From: Pseudomonas sp. FP2309 | Lineage (GTDB): Bacteria > Pseudomonadota > Gammaproteobacteria > Pseudomonadales > Pseudomonadaceae | Length of the DNA: 64,000 bases | Direction of reading: 5' to 3' | Assembly: GCF_030687575.1 (NCBI RefSeq) | Contig: NZ_CP117439.1 | Span: forward strand, 496,001 to 560,000 | Part shown: positions 8,305-18,537 of the stretch, one piece after another | How positions within the stretch are numbered: the stretch's first letter is position 1 | Layout of the letters: the number at the start of each line of letters is the position of its first letter | Notes under the pieces: model-generated | The model's input: the letters and a program-made list of their open reading frames with translations, nothing else | What the model was told of the DNA's origin: nothing | The model's database searches: none | Program-made: the position numbers and the translations under genes

Positions 8305-8541
8305 CTTGTACGTCTGGATGGGCGTCTCTAAGGTTTGCCGGTCGCTGAATGTTCAGTGATCGGGTTTAGTAGCCCGAGTGTGATCGCCGAAACGTACAAG
8401 TCTCATCTACCGGGCTTTCAGCCTGTACATGATGGTGGCTGTGCGCAGGGCACCTTCGGGTGCGCCGGTCTTCGGCTTTCCACCGGTCTACTAACCTGCG
8501 TACAGCTGCCACCCTTCGTTTAGTAGCGATTTGATGGTGGC
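8305..8541 (+). ncRNA. C4-antisense-RNA-like structured leader
   Basis: A 9-bp closing stem pairs CTTGTACGT (8305-8313) with ACGTACAAG (8392-8400). It encloses a hairpin with 8 pairs (8341-8360) and CGGG-TTTAGTAG-CCCG (8361-8376). A second domain holds a UUCG tetraloop hairpin (8450-8463) and CCGGT/ACCGG (8465-8486). TTAGTAG occurs at 8366 and 8520 and its complement CTACTAA at 8488. GATGGTGGC occurs at 8431 and 8533 and the complement GCCACC at 8508. Two sense copies of both motifs thus flank one antisense copy, with the last copy about 20 bases before the start of the next gene. This matches the plan of the P1/P7 C4 antisense RNA and its target. Identity as a C4 relative is inference; the complementarity is read directly. 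Confidence 0.55.
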
Positions 8542-8561
8542 CCAAGCCGGGAAAGTCGATT

Positions 8562-8792
8562 ATGCCAAGCGCTACACACCTGTTCTGCGTATCACCCAAC
8601 CTCCCCACCGAAACCCTCGTGCTTAACAGCTACGAAACCTTCTCTTCGGTGCGCACCTTGTTGCTCAACCTGTCCAACGACCTCACCGGTGAACACCGCG
8701 ATGTGGCCCTGGCCATCCATCAACTGAGTGAACTGGGCATCATGCTGGTCGGCCAGATGATGGATCGCGAAGCCCCCGTAGTCAGCACATAA
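8562..8792 (+). CDS. Small DUF6124-like protein
   Basis: 76 residues. The segment LFCVSPNLPTETLVLNSYET followed by DVALAIHQLSELGIMLVGQMMDRE resembles the C-terminal half of small Pseudomonas-specific DUF6124/DUF3077-type proteins, which have a conserved MFLVNP-like start and an ALAIQQ-L helix. No function is known for them. This copy lacks the usual N-terminal linker. Ribosome binding is weak (GGGAAAG about six bases before ATG). The gene lies right behind the C4-like structured leader, which probably controls its translation (inference). A REP-like palindrome follows. Confidence 0.65.
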   Translation: MPSATHLFCVSPNLPTETLVLNSYETFSSVRTLLLNLSNDLTGEHRDVALAIHQLSELGIMLVGQMMDREAPVVST

Positions 8793-8809
8793 AACCCAGT
8801 CGGAAACCT

Positions 8810-8831
8810 GGGAGCGGGCATGCTCGCTCCC
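8810..8831. repeat. REP-like palindrome between convergent genes, probable terminator
   Basis: GGGAGCG and CGCTCCC form a perfect 7-bp stem around GGCATGCT. The sequence resembles the GGGAGCGGGCTTGCTCCC-type REP elements common in fluorescent pseudomonads. It lies between the convergent ends of the small DUF6124-like gene and trxC, where it could terminate both. Confidence 0.6.
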
Positions 8832-8861
8832 GCTTTGGTCGGTATTGCCCGCAGAGCCGCC

Positions 8862-9296
8862 TTACACCCCCTGGCTGCGCAACCAACTGATCAACTGCGG
8901 CAACGCAAACGCCCCGCTCTGGCGCGCCACCTCGCGGCCATTCTTGAACAGAATCAAACTGGGGATCGAGCGTATCCCCAACTGCGCCGATAACTGCGGG
9001 TTGGCTTCACTGTCGAGCTTGGCCAGCCGGCACTTGCCCGCAAGCTGCCCTGCCGCCTGTTCAAACACCGGCGCAAACGACTTACACGGCCCGCACCAGT
9101 CGGCCCACACATCCACCAGCAACGGCAGGTCGCCCTTGATCTGGCTGGCATAGTCGCCTTGTTTGAGCTCAAACGGTTTGCTCAACAACACAGGTTGCTT
9201 GCAGCGCCCGCATTTGGGCGCATCACCCAGGCGCTCGGCGGGGATGCGGTTGAGGCCGTTGCAATGTGGGCAGGGAATAACGAGTGGTTCGGACAT
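8862..9296 (-). CDS. trxC: Thioredoxin 2
   Basis: 144-residue cytoplasmic disulfide reductase. The N-terminal zinc ribbon has cysteines 9, 12, 29 and 32 (CPHC and CGRC), the hallmark that separates TrxC from TrxA. It is followed by the thioredoxin fold with the active site WCGPC at 67-71 and the cis-proline in IRSIPSL. Length matches the family. I chose the ATG of MSEPLVIPCP because it gives the standard TrxC N-terminus; the longer frame adds MATLAERT, which homologues lack. It is monocistronic between a convergent small gene and a truncated antitoxin remnant. Confidence 0.95.
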   Translation of the reverse strand: MSEPLVIPCPHCNGLNRIPAERLGDAPKCGRCKQPVLLSKPFELKQGDYASQIKGDLPLLVDVWADWCGPCKSFAPVFEQAAGQLAGKCRLAKLDSEANPQLSAQLGIRSIPSLILFKNGREVARQSGAFALPQLISWLRSQGV

Positions 9297-9336
9297 GGTG
9301 CGCTCCGCGAGTGTGGCCAATGCTCCCTATCTGGAG

Positions 9337-9423
9337 TCAGGTGCCAGCGTTATCAAGTTGAACGTGCGACAGATCCGCTGGCTGGCGGAGTTCTTCAAGG
9401 TACCGGTCGACATGTTCATCTAA
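9337..9423 (+). pseudogene. C-terminal remnant of a HigA-type antitoxin
   Basis: The frame ending at the TAA encodes SGASVIKLNVRQIRW then LAEFFKVPVDMFI. This matches the end of HigA-family helix-turn-helix antitoxins, which typically finish with RQIRxLAxxFxVPxDVFI. The DNA-binding domain and any toxin gene are missing: upstream the frame runs into the antisense of trxC. It is therefore a relic of a lost toxin-antitoxin locus rather than a working gene. Confidence 0.55.
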
Positions 9424-9439
9424 GCGCGAGCCTGGCGTA

Positions 9440-10951
<1,512 letters not shown>

Positions 10952-13900
10952 TTAGTCGAGTTTGCTCGGCGGCGGCTCCGGCGCATCCTGGACTTTTGCG
11001 GCAGGCGGCTCGGGTGCGTCCTGCTCCGTCGTGGGCGCCACGATGGTCTTGCGCTCGTCTTCCACCGGCACCAGTTTGTATTCCTGGCCGTGCATATTTT
11101 TCAGGTACACCTCCATCTGTCGGAACGAGATGTTGATGTGCTGTTTCTTGAATTCACGGTTGATGTAGCGGTTGACCTCGTCCAGCACCGGGTTGCGGTC
11201 GCCCAGGTCACGCACGTGCATGCGCAGTTCGTGGTCCAGGGTGCTTTCGCCGAAGTTGAGGAAGTACACGTGGGGCTCGGGTTCTTTGAGTACCCGTGGG
11301 TTTTCTCTTGCGGCCTTGAGCAACAAATCCTTCACCAGATCCAGGTCCGAGCCGTAGTCCACGCCCAGTTTCAAGGTGACGCGGGTGATGGTGTCGGTCA
11401 GCGACCAGTTGATCAACTGCCCGGTAATGAACGTCTTGTTGGGGACGATGATGTCCTTGCGGTCGAAGTCGGTGATGGTGGTGGCGCGGATGCGGATCTT
11501 GCTCACCGTGCCCGACAGGTTGCCGATGGTGATGGTGTCGCCGATACGCACCGGGCGTTCGAACAGGATCATGATGCCGGAGATAAAGTTGGCGAAGATC
11601 TCCTGCATGCCGAAGCCCAGGCCCACCGACAGCGCGGCCACCAGCCATTGCAGTTTGTCCCAGCTCACGCCGAGGGTGGACAGCGTGGAGACAAACCCCA
11701 CCCCGGCAATCACGTAGGACAGCAGGGTGGTGGTGGCGTAGGCGCTGCCCTGAGCCAGGTCGAGCTTGGACAGCACTAACACTTCCAGCAGGCCGGGCAG
11801 GTTGCGCGCCAGGGCGAAGGTGATGCCGATGATGATCAGTGCGCCGAGCAAGTCGCCGATGCTGATAGGCACCATGCTGATATTCGCACCGGTGCCACTG
11901 GTGTATTCGTACAGCGTGACGTTATCGAGGTAGGAAAACACCGAGATCAGGTCCGACCACACCCAGTACAGCGCAGCGATAAAGCCGCCGAGCAAGGCCA
12001 GGCGAATCAGGCGCATGGACTGCTCGTTAACCTGCTCGATATCCAGGGTCGGTTCTTCGATCACCGCTTCGCCGTCTCCGGCTTCCTTGGCCGCCTGGCG
12101 TTTGGCCAGGGCGCGCGAGTAGGCCAGGCGCCGGGCGGCAACGCCCAGGCCACGAACGAAGGTGGCTTCGATCACCAGCCAGAACATCAGCAGGTACAGG
12201 GTGTTGATCAGCCGATCGCTGAGCTTCAGGGCGGTGTAGTAGTAGCCAAAGCACACGGCAATGAACAGGGCGATGGGCAGCGCGGTAAACAGCAGGCCCA
12301 TGGCTTTGCGAAACAGTGAGGCTTTTTCGTGGGTCGGGCTGTGCAGCAGCAGGCGGCCAAGCAGCCAGGCCATCAACGCGTAGCACAACAGCACCACGCC
12401 GATGCCCAGCACGTCGTCGGCCAGCGCCGCCGGCTGGTGTTCGGCGATGGCCACCACGGCCACCAGCGCAAGGACCACCAGCCCGAGTTTGCGCACCCAG
12501 CCTTGCAGGAATTCGACTTGGGGTTTTTCCCAGCGGAAGTGCAATTCGGCCACGCCACCCGGCGCCAGAATGCGGTAAGCGGTGTAGAACACCAGCCACG
12601 CCTGGGCGATTTGCAGCAGCGCCGAGCCGAGGTTGGCGTTTTGCCCGCGGGCGTCGATCTGCAGCGCGTAGCCGCACAACGCCAGGCCCAGGGCGACCGG
12701 CATCGCCAGCAGTATATTGATCAGGATCGCCTGGGGCGTGTGCCACTGGCTGTCGCGCTTGAAGTGGCCGATGTCCAGGTGGACCTTTTTCAGGCGCGCG
12801 TACAGGGCGTTGCGCCGCCACAGCAGTGCGCCGATCAACAGCAGCAACGGCAGGAACAGCAGCGGACGCTGGGTCAGGCCGTCATACAGTTCGCTGACGC
12901 TGGATGCCCACGGCAGGGTAGTGACTTGCTTGCTCAGGTGCGCCGGCACGGTCTCCAGCCACTCGGTGTCCAGCGGCTTGTTGCTGGGGATCCAGAACAT
13001 CTGCTCGTCCAGCGTGGCGCGCAGGGTGGTGGCGGTGCTGAGCAGTTGTTTCTGGTTGAGTTGCAGGGTGATGGATTCGTTGAGCAGCGCGCTCAGCTCG
13101 CGGCTCAGGCGTTCGAGCAGGTCGCTGCGGGTGACCGCCAGTTCCAACAGCGTGCGGCGCAGCTGCGGCGTGACGTCGTCCGGTGGCTGGTTGGCCAGCA
13201 GGTTATCCACATAAGCGCTGGGAGAGCTGATCAGCTCGCGCTGCTGGTTAACCTCGAACTGGTACAGGCGAATGTTGGCGATGTCGTCGGCCAGATCGCG
13301 GTCTACGGTGAGGCGCGGCAGCGCTTGTTTTTGCTTATAGAGAATCTTGGAGAGCAGCAGGCTGCCCTTGAGCACGTTGATCTGCTCGTCCAGGGCCGAG
13401 TCGCTCTGGGTCACGGTGTCCAGTTGCTGCTTGGTTTGCAGGTTCTTCTGGGTCAGATCGTTGAGGCGGTCGGTGCTTTTGAGCAGGTAGTCGGAGAGCT
13501 TCAGGTTCTGCGCGCTTTCAGTGGCCAACAGGCTGCTGCCGCCGGCCTTCTGCGCTTCGATGGACTGCTGGGTGACGGTCTGTTGTGACTGGGCCAGACG
13601 TTTTTGGTTGATCAGGGTTTGCAGGTCCTGGATTTCTTGCTCCAGGCGCGCGGTTTTTTCCTGGATCAGGTCGTGCTGGCTGTTGCCCAGGTCTTGCAGT
13701 TGGCTGTTGCCGGCCAGTTCCTGGCGGCGCAGTGGGATCAGGGCGTTGAGTGCGGCGAGTTCGGCGTTGAGTTGGTTGCGTTGGTCGCCGGTCAGGGCTT
13801 TGCCGTTGTCTTTGCCGGCCTTGAGGATCGAATTGATCTGCAGAATGCGTGTCTGGCTGCTGCTGATTTCGGTCTGGGCGCGCTCTGGGCGGGTCTGGGC

Positions 13901-14335
13901 GGCGATGGTCAGGCTGTTGGCATCGGCCAGTTCCTTTTGCAGATCACCTTGCTGCGTGCTGCGCTGCACCAGCAGTTGTTCAAGTTGTGGCACCGGCAGG
14001 GTGGCGTACCGCTGGGCCACCGGGATGATTTTGGTGGCCTTGAGCCGGGTCAGCTCGCGCTGGTTTTCGTTGGTCTGGCGCGGTGCGTCCTCCAACTGGC
14101 GCTTAAGGTCGACAAGACGCTGCTCGTAATCCTGCTTGTTGCCCAGGTAAGTCAGGGTCTGCTGCAGGATGTTTTGCAACGCTTTCATGTCGGCGTCGGG
14201 CAGCTTGCGGTCGGGCAGCTTGTCCAGGGTTTGCTGGATGGCATCGGCGCTGGGCGGCTCGGCGGCGTAGACGCTGCCGGTGCATAGAGTCAGGCCCAGC
14301 AGGGCAGTGGCAAAAAAGGTGCGCAGGATTGTCAT
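10952..14335 (-). CDS. mscK: Large mechanosensitive channel MscK (KefA)
   Basis: 1127 residues, close to E. coli MscK (1120). A signal peptide (residues 1-24, ending VYA-AEPP) precedes a long periplasmic coiled-coil region to about 480, rich in Gln and Leu. Many membrane spans follow, then the MscS pore and beta domain near residue 900 (GLGFGMQEIFANFISGIM, ERPVRIGDTITIG) and the C-terminal alpha/beta domain. The channel opens under membrane tension and, in E. coli, is modulated by external potassium. The tail repeats DAPEPP twice in a proline-rich extension. It precedes selO on the same strand and follows the potassium/proton antiporter gene, a plausible ion-homeostasis pairing. Confidence 0.95.
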   Translation of the reverse strand: MTILRTFFATALLGLTLCTGSVYAAEPPSADAIQQTLDKLPDRKLPDADMKALQNILQQTLTYLGNKQDYEQRLVDLKRQLEDAPRQTNENQRELTRLKATKIIPVAQRYATLPVPQLEQLLVQRSTQQGDLQKELADANSLTIAAQTRPERAQTEISSSQTRILQINSILKAGKDNGKALTGDQRNQLNAELAALNALIPLRRQELAGNSQLQDLGNSQHDLIQEKTARLEQEIQDLQTLINQKRLAQSQQTVTQQSIEAQKAGGSSLLATESAQNLKLSDYLLKSTDRLNDLTQKNLQTKQQLDTVTQSDSALDEQINVLKGSLLLSKILYKQKQALPRLTVDRDLADDIANIRLYQFEVNQQRELISSPSAYVDNLLANQPPDDVTPQLRRTLLELAVTRSDLLERLSRELSALLNESITLQLNQKQLLSTATTLRATLDEQMFWIPSNKPLDTEWLETVPAHLSKQVTTLPWASSVSELYDGLTQRPLLFLPLLLLIGALLWRRNALYARLKKVHLDIGHFKRDSQWHTPQAILINILLAMPVALGLALCGYALQIDARGQNANLGSALLQIAQAWLVFYTAYRILAPGGVAELHFRWEKPQVEFLQGWVRKLGLVVLALVAVVAIAEHQPAALADDVLGIGVVLLCYALMAWLLGRLLLHSPTHEKASLFRKAMGLLFTALPIALFIAVCFGYYYTALKLSDRLINTLYLLMFWLVIEATFVRGLGVAARRLAYSRALAKRQAAKEAGDGEAVIEEPTLDIEQVNEQSMRLIRLALLGGFIAALYWVWSDLISVFSYLDNVTLYEYTSGTGANISMVPISIGDLLGALIIIGITFALARNLPGLLEVLVLSKLDLAQGSAYATTTLLSYVIAGVGFVSTLSTLGVSWDKLQWLVAALSVGLGFGMQEIFANFISGIMILFERPVRIGDTITIGNLSGTVSKIRIRATTITDFDRKDIIVPNKTFITGQLINWSLTDTITRVTLKLGVDYGSDLDLVKDLLLKAARENPRVLKEPEPHVYFLNFGESTLDHELRMHVRDLGDRNPVLDEVNRYINREFKKQHINISFRQMEVYLKNMHGQEYKLVPVEDERKTIVAPTTEQDAPEPPAAKVQDAPEPPPSKLD

Positions 14336-14393
14336 GGATACCAGTCAAGCAAGGCAGAGAAAATGGGGGGCGTGGCGCCACAGCCCCAGCAGT

Positions 14394-16136
14394 TTAGAGG
14401 AAGAGCCCGGGGCCTGGACGACTTCCTTCGGGGAATTTGACGCCGACTTTTCCGATTCTGTTCCCGTCCATGACTGCGACGGTCCACAGGGTGTTGTTCC
14501 ACTCCACCTGGTCGCCGACGATAGGTGCGCCGCCGACTTTCTGAGTGATGAAACTGCTCAGCGGCATGTCCGGGTCGATACCGTCCAGCTTCAGGCCATA
14601 GAGCGCCGACACCGCGCCCAGCTGGGCGTCGCCTTCGAGGACGAAATCGCCGAAGAAACGCAGGTCGAGGCCGCGCTGCGGCGCCTGGCTGAACAGCTTG
14701 CCCAGGGCCGGCAGGTTGTGTTCATGGCCGATCACACAGAGCAGATCACCGACTTCCAACACCGTACTACCCGACGGATGGAGCAGTTGCTGGCCACGGA
14801 ACAGGGCGGCGATGCGGGTGCCTTCGGGCATTTTCAGCTCGCGCAGGGCCGCGCCGATGCACCACTTTTCGGCGCCCAGGCGGTAGACGAACAGTTCCCA
14901 CTCGCTGGTAACGTGCACTTCCAGCGCGGCGCGGGAGATCGGCGCAGGGTCCGGTGGTACCGTCACTTTCAGCAACTTTGCCACCCACGGCAGGCTTGTG
15001 CCTTGCACCAGCAGGGAGACCAGCACGATAAAGAACGCCAGGTTGAAGTACAGCTGCGCATGGGGCAAACCGGCCATCAGCGGGAACACCGCCAGGATGA
15101 TCGGGACCGCGCCGCGCAGGCCGACCCAGGCGATAAAGGCTTTTTCGCGACCGTGGAAGGCCTTGAATGGCAACAGGCCGACCATCACCGACAGTGGCCG
15201 CGCAAACAGGATCATCCACAACGCCAGGCCCAGGGCCGGCAGGGCGATCGGCAGCAAATCATGAGGCGTGACCAGCAGGCCCAGCACCAGGAACATACCG
15301 ATCTGTGCGAGCCAGGCCATGCCGTCGAGCATGTGCAAAATGCCATGACGGCTGCGCACCGGGCGGTTGCCGATCACCAGGCCGCACAGGTACACCGCGA
15401 GAAAGCCGCTGCCGTGCAAGGCGTTGGTCAGGGCGAAGACGAACAGGCCGCCGGCGATCACCAGGATCGGGTACAGGCCGGTGGCCAGGTTGATGCGGTT
15501 GACCATCTGCAGCATCAGCCAGCCGCCGCCCAGGCCGACCAGACCGCCGATGCCGAACTCGCGCACCAGGTGGGTCAGCAGGCTCCAGTGCAGGCCGGTC
15601 TGGCCGCTGGCGAGCATGTCGATCAGGGTGACGGTGAGGAACACCGCCATCGGGTCGTTACTGCCGGATTCGATCTCGAGGCTGGCCGTGACCCGTTCGT
15701 TCAGGCCCTTGCCGCCGAGCAGCGAGAACACGGCGGCGGCGTCGGTGGAGCCGACAATCGCGCCGATCAACAAACCTTGAATGATGTTGAGGTCAAACAG
15801 CCAGGCGGCGGCCATGCCGGTGAGGCCGGTGGTAATCAACACCCCCACCGTGGCCAGCGACAACGCCGGCCAGAGTGCCACGCGGAAACTCGCCACCCGT
15901 GTGCGCAAACCGCCGTCGAGCAGGATCACGGCCAGGGCGAGGTTGCCCACCAGGTAGGCGGTTGGGTAATTGTCGAAGATGATGCCGCCGCCATCGACGC
16001 CGGCGACCATGCCCACGGCCAGGATGATCACCAGGATCGGGATGCCCAGGCGCGACGAAAGAGAACTCACCAGAATGCTCGCACTCACCAGCAACGCGCC
16101 GATCAAGAACAGGCTGTTGATGGTCGTCGCATTCAA
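14394..16136 (-). CDS. nhaP2: Potassium/proton antiporter NhaP2 (CvrA)
   Basis: 580-residue CPA1-family antiporter. About twelve membrane spans are visible, with the transport motif [12 protein letters not shown] and [13 protein letters not shown] cytosolic TrkA-C domain starts near residue 400, and a C-terminal CorC/HlyC-like domain ends [13 protein letters not shown] start it at TTG, giving [13 protein letters not shown], because E. coli NhaP2 begins MDATTIISLF and a GGAG lies eight bases upstream; the next upstream ATG would add 15 residues ([15 protein letters not shown]) not seen in the family. Length then matches E. coli (578). It probably expels potassium in exchange for protons. Confidence 0.93.
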   Translation of the reverse strand: MNATTINSLFLIGALLVSASILVSSLSSRLGIPILVIILAVGMVAGVDGGGIIFDNYPTAYLVGNLALAVILLDGGLRTRVASFRVALWPALSLATVGVLITTGLTGMAAAWLFDLNIIQGLLIGAIVGSTDAAAVFSLLGGKGLNERVTASLEIESGSNDPMAVFLTVTLIDMLASGQTGLHWSLLTHLVREFGIGGLVGLGGGWLMLQMVNRINLATGLYPILVIAGGLFVFALTNALHGSGFLAVYLCGLVIGNRPVRSRHGILHMLDGMAWLAQIGMFLVLGLLVTPHDLLPIALPALGLALWMILFARPLSVMVGLLPFKAFHGREKAFIAWVGLRGAVPIILAVFPLMAGLPHAQLYFNLAFFIVLVSLLVQGTSLPWVAKLLKVTVPPDPAPISRAALEVHVTSEWELFVYRLGAEKWCIGAALRELKMPEGTRIAALFRGQQLLHPSGSTVLEVGDLLCVIGHEHNLPALGKLFSQAPQRGLDLRFFGDFVLEGDAQLGAVSALYGLKLDGIDPDMPLSSFITQKVGGAPIVGDQVEWNNTLWTVAVMDGNRIGKVGVKFPEGSRPGPGLFL

Positions 16137-16260
16137 AGGCAGTACTCCATGGGCAAATAAGACAGGGCGCAAACTGACCATGCAGTCTGCGTGCCAGCGA
16201 TTCTAACCTGTTGAATTGCAGTGCTGTCAAAAAGCTTTGATGACCGGCGCAGAACTGAAT

Positions 16261-16376
16261 GTGGGAGGGGGGCTTGCTGTGGTGAGGGGCCTGTCCCCGA
16301 CGAATTCAGCGGAAATCCCAGAGGACCGCTTTGCGGCCCAGCGCAGGGCAAGCCTGCTCACCACAGCAAGCCCCCC
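16261..16376. repeat. REPIN-like pair of inverted REP sequences
   Basis: A perfect 20-bp inverted repeat joins 16267-16286 (GGGGGGCTTGCTGTGGTGAG) to 16357-16376, separated by about 70 bases. The left end reads GTGGGAGGGGGGCTTGC, one base away from the abundant REP core of P. fluorescens. Two REPs facing each other at this spacing is the REPIN arrangement moved by REP-associated tyrosine transposases; none is encoded in this window. It lies between the nhaP2 start and the end of the chemoreceptor gene. Confidence 0.75.
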
Positions 16377-16403
16377 TGCATATTTTTAGCCGAGTGCACG
16401 CCG

Positions 16404-18029
16404 TCAGAGGCGGAAGCGGCCGACCATCCCGTTCAGGTCCACCGCCAGGCGCGACAATTCGTTGCTCGCCGCGCTGGTCTGGCTGGCGCCGGCGGCCGAT
16501 TGCACCGACAGGTCACGGATATTGACCAGGTTGCGATCCACTTCCCGTGCCACTTGCGCCTGTTCTTCAGCCGCGCTGGCGATCACCAGGTTGCGTTGGT
16601 TGATCTCGACGATCGCGGTGTTGATGGTATCCAGCGACATGCCCGCCCCTTTGGCGATGTTCAGTGTCGACTCCGCGCGTTCGGTGCTGTTGCGCATCGA
16701 GTCCACCGCATGTTCGGTGCCGGTCTGGATGCTGCCGATCATGCGCTCGATCTCGCTGGTGGACTGCTGGGTGCGATGGGCCAGGGCCCGCACTTCATCA
16801 GCCACCACCGCAAACCCGCGACCGGCTTCACCGGCGCGCGCCGCTTCGATGGCGGCGTTCAGGGCCAGCAGGTTGGTCTGGTCGGCCAGGCCGCGAATCA
16901 CATCCAGCACTTTGCCGATGTCGCGCGACTCATCTGCCAGCTCGCCGATCAATGTGGCGGTGGCCTGTACATCGCCGCTCATGCGCTCGATGGCGCTGAC
17001 GGTTTCCTGCACCAAGTCGCGGCCGTCGCCGGCCGACGTGGTGGCGTTGCGCGAGGCCTCGGAGGTGCTCACGGCGTTGCGCGCGACTTCTTCGACGGCG
17101 CTGGTCATCTGGTTGACGGCAGTAGCGGCTTGTTCGATTTCGTTGTTTTGCCGAGTCAGGCCACGGGCGCTTTCGTCGGTGACCGCGTTGAGCTCTTCGG
17201 CGGCGGAGGCCAGTTGCGTGGCGGAACCGGCGATGCGTTGCAGGGTGTCGCGCAGCTTGTCCTGCATCTTGGCCATGGCGGCCAGCAGGCGAGCGGCTTC
17301 GTCGTTGCCGTCGACCTTGATCGGCCGGGTCAGGTTGCCTTCGGCGACTTGTTCAGCGGCTTCCAGTGCCTGGGCGATAGGCTGCGTGATGCTGCGGGTC
17401 AGCAGCCAGGCTAACAGTATTGTCAGCGCCGTGGCGATCACCAGCATGCCAATGACCAGGTCAAAGGCCAGCGTGTACTGGTCTTCAGCCTCTTGATTAG
17501 TGGCAGCCGCCGCCTTGTTGTTGTAGTCCAACAGGCGATTAAGCACTCCGTTGATCTGTTCGGAGTTGGTCAGCAGCTCAGTGTTAAGCAGGGTACGCAG
17601 TTGGTCGATCTGGTTGGCGCTCGACAGGCTCTTCATGCGCGCTTCAATCTGCTGATACTGGGTCAGCAGGCGCATGTATTCGTCATAGATCGAGCGCTCT
17701 TCACCGCTGTCGATCAGTTTTTCGTAGGTGTTCTGGGCCGCGCGGATCTGCTGGTTACGCAGTTCGAAGGCTTCCAGGGTCTTTTGTTGAACCTCGGGCT
17801 CACGGTTGGTGAGCAACCGGTACGACAGCACGCGCAGGCGCAGGGTCAGTTGGGTGAACTCATCGAGGGCGCGGATGCTCGGTACGCTGGACTGGGTGAT
17901 GTCTTGGGTCGCAGCACGGATCTTGCTCATTTGACTGAGCGCGAACACACCCAGAAACAGCATCAGTGCACCAATCAACGCAAAGCCGAGGAAGGCCCTC
18001 GGAGCGATATTCATATTACGAAGTGACAT
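16404..18029 (-). CDS. Methyl-accepting chemotaxis protein with four-helix-bundle sensor
   Basis: 541-residue inner-membrane chemoreceptor. The first membrane span is about residues 12-32. A periplasmic four-helix-bundle domain (4HB_MCP type, about 33-190) holds QSSVPSIRALDEF and LRVLSYRLLTNRE. The second span is about 191-212, then HAMP (ITQPIAQALEAAEQVAEGNL), and the signalling tip IRGLADQTNLLALNAAIEAARAGEAGRGFAVVADEVR (quoted in parts: LADQTNLLALNAAIEAARAG, RGFAVVADEV). No C-terminal CheR pentapeptide is present: the protein ends GMVGRFRL. The ligand cannot be read, since this sensor class varies too much. No che genes are nearby. Confidence 0.93.
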   Translation of the reverse strand: MSLRNMNIAPRAFLGFALIGALMLFLGVFALSQMSKIRAATQDITQSSVPSIRALDEFTQLTLRLRVLSYRLLTNREPEVQQKTLEAFELRNQQIRAAQNTYEKLIDSGEERSIYDEYMRLLTQYQQIEARMKSLSSANQIDQLRTLLNTELLTNSEQINGVLNRLLDYNNKAAAATNQEAEDQYTLAFDLVIGMLVIATALTILLAWLLTRSITQPIAQALEAAEQVAEGNLTRPIKVDGNDEAARLLAAMAKMQDKLRDTLQRIAGSATQLASAAEELNAVTDESARGLTRQNNEIEQAATAVNQMTSAVEEVARNAVSTSEASRNATTSAGDGRDLVQETVSAIERMSGDVQATATLIGELADESRDIGKVLDVIRGLADQTNLLALNAAIEAARAGEAGRGFAVVADEVRALAHRTQQSTSEIERMIGSIQTGTEHAVDSMRNSTERAESTLNIAKGAGMSLDTINTAIVEINQRNLVIASAAEEQAQVAREVDRNLVNIRDLSVQSAAGASQTSAASNELSRLAVDLNGMVGRFRL

Positions 18030-18306
18030 GCGGGGATCCTGGGGGAAAGCGCGATCCGTGCGGCCGTGAGACGGGGTGTACTTCTCTATCGTGCGTACGA
18101 CTAAAGTCTAAAGGGGGCTGTGCGCTTTTGTCGCACCTGACCAGGGGTTGGGCGGATTCAGGAACCAGATGGGCTAAATGCAGTCACTAAGGCTCGAAAG
18201 TGTGGCCCGGCCCTTAAACAGCGGGCTGCGCGCCGGGGATAAGCCTGGCATCCGAGGTGAATTTTCTTTATCGTCACCGCCCTTTTAAAAAGCCAGAGAA
18301 ATCAAA

Positions 18307-18537
18307 ATGTTAGAAGCATCCCTCAGCCAATTGGAACAACTGGTCAGCGACCTGGTACAGCAGAACCAGGACCTGTTGGGCCGCAACGAATCCCTCAAGG
18401 CGGAACTGGCCAGCGCCAAGGATGAGAACGACAGCCTGCAACTGAGCCTGATGGAACAGGAAGAAAAGCATGGCGCCACTGCCGCGCGTATCCAGGCCTT
18501 GGTTGAGCGCGTGAGCGCAGGTCCTGTGGGCGCATGA
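18307..18537 (+). CDS. Small coiled-coil protein (TIGR02449/ZapB-like)
   Basis: 76 residues, almost entirely heptad-like: LSQLEQLVSDLVQQNQDLLG, then NESLKAELASAKDENDSLQL. No signal peptide or catalytic motif. It resembles the short coiled-coil proteins (TIGR02449, ZapB-like) that stand directly before zapA in pseudomonads and help organise the division ring. The following ZapA-like gene starts inside its last codons (four-base overlap), so they form a translationally coupled pair. In P. aeruginosa the comparable pair precedes 6S RNA and ygfA; neither is present here, so this may be a second copy (inference). Confidence 0.75.
   Translation: MLEASLSQLEQLVSDLVQQNQDLLGRNESLKAELASAKDENDSLQLSLMEQEEKHGATAARIQALVERVSAGPVGA

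Noticed and set aside
8335..8523. A 62-codon frame inside the C4-like region
   Set aside because: The region is explained better by RNA structure; the frame has no start signal or similarity.
18030..18306. Possible 6S RNA near the ZapA-like gene
   Set aside because: 6S RNA normally follows zapA, but here the acyl-CoA dehydrogenase gene overlaps its end, and the upstream gap shows no 6S-like long hairpin.
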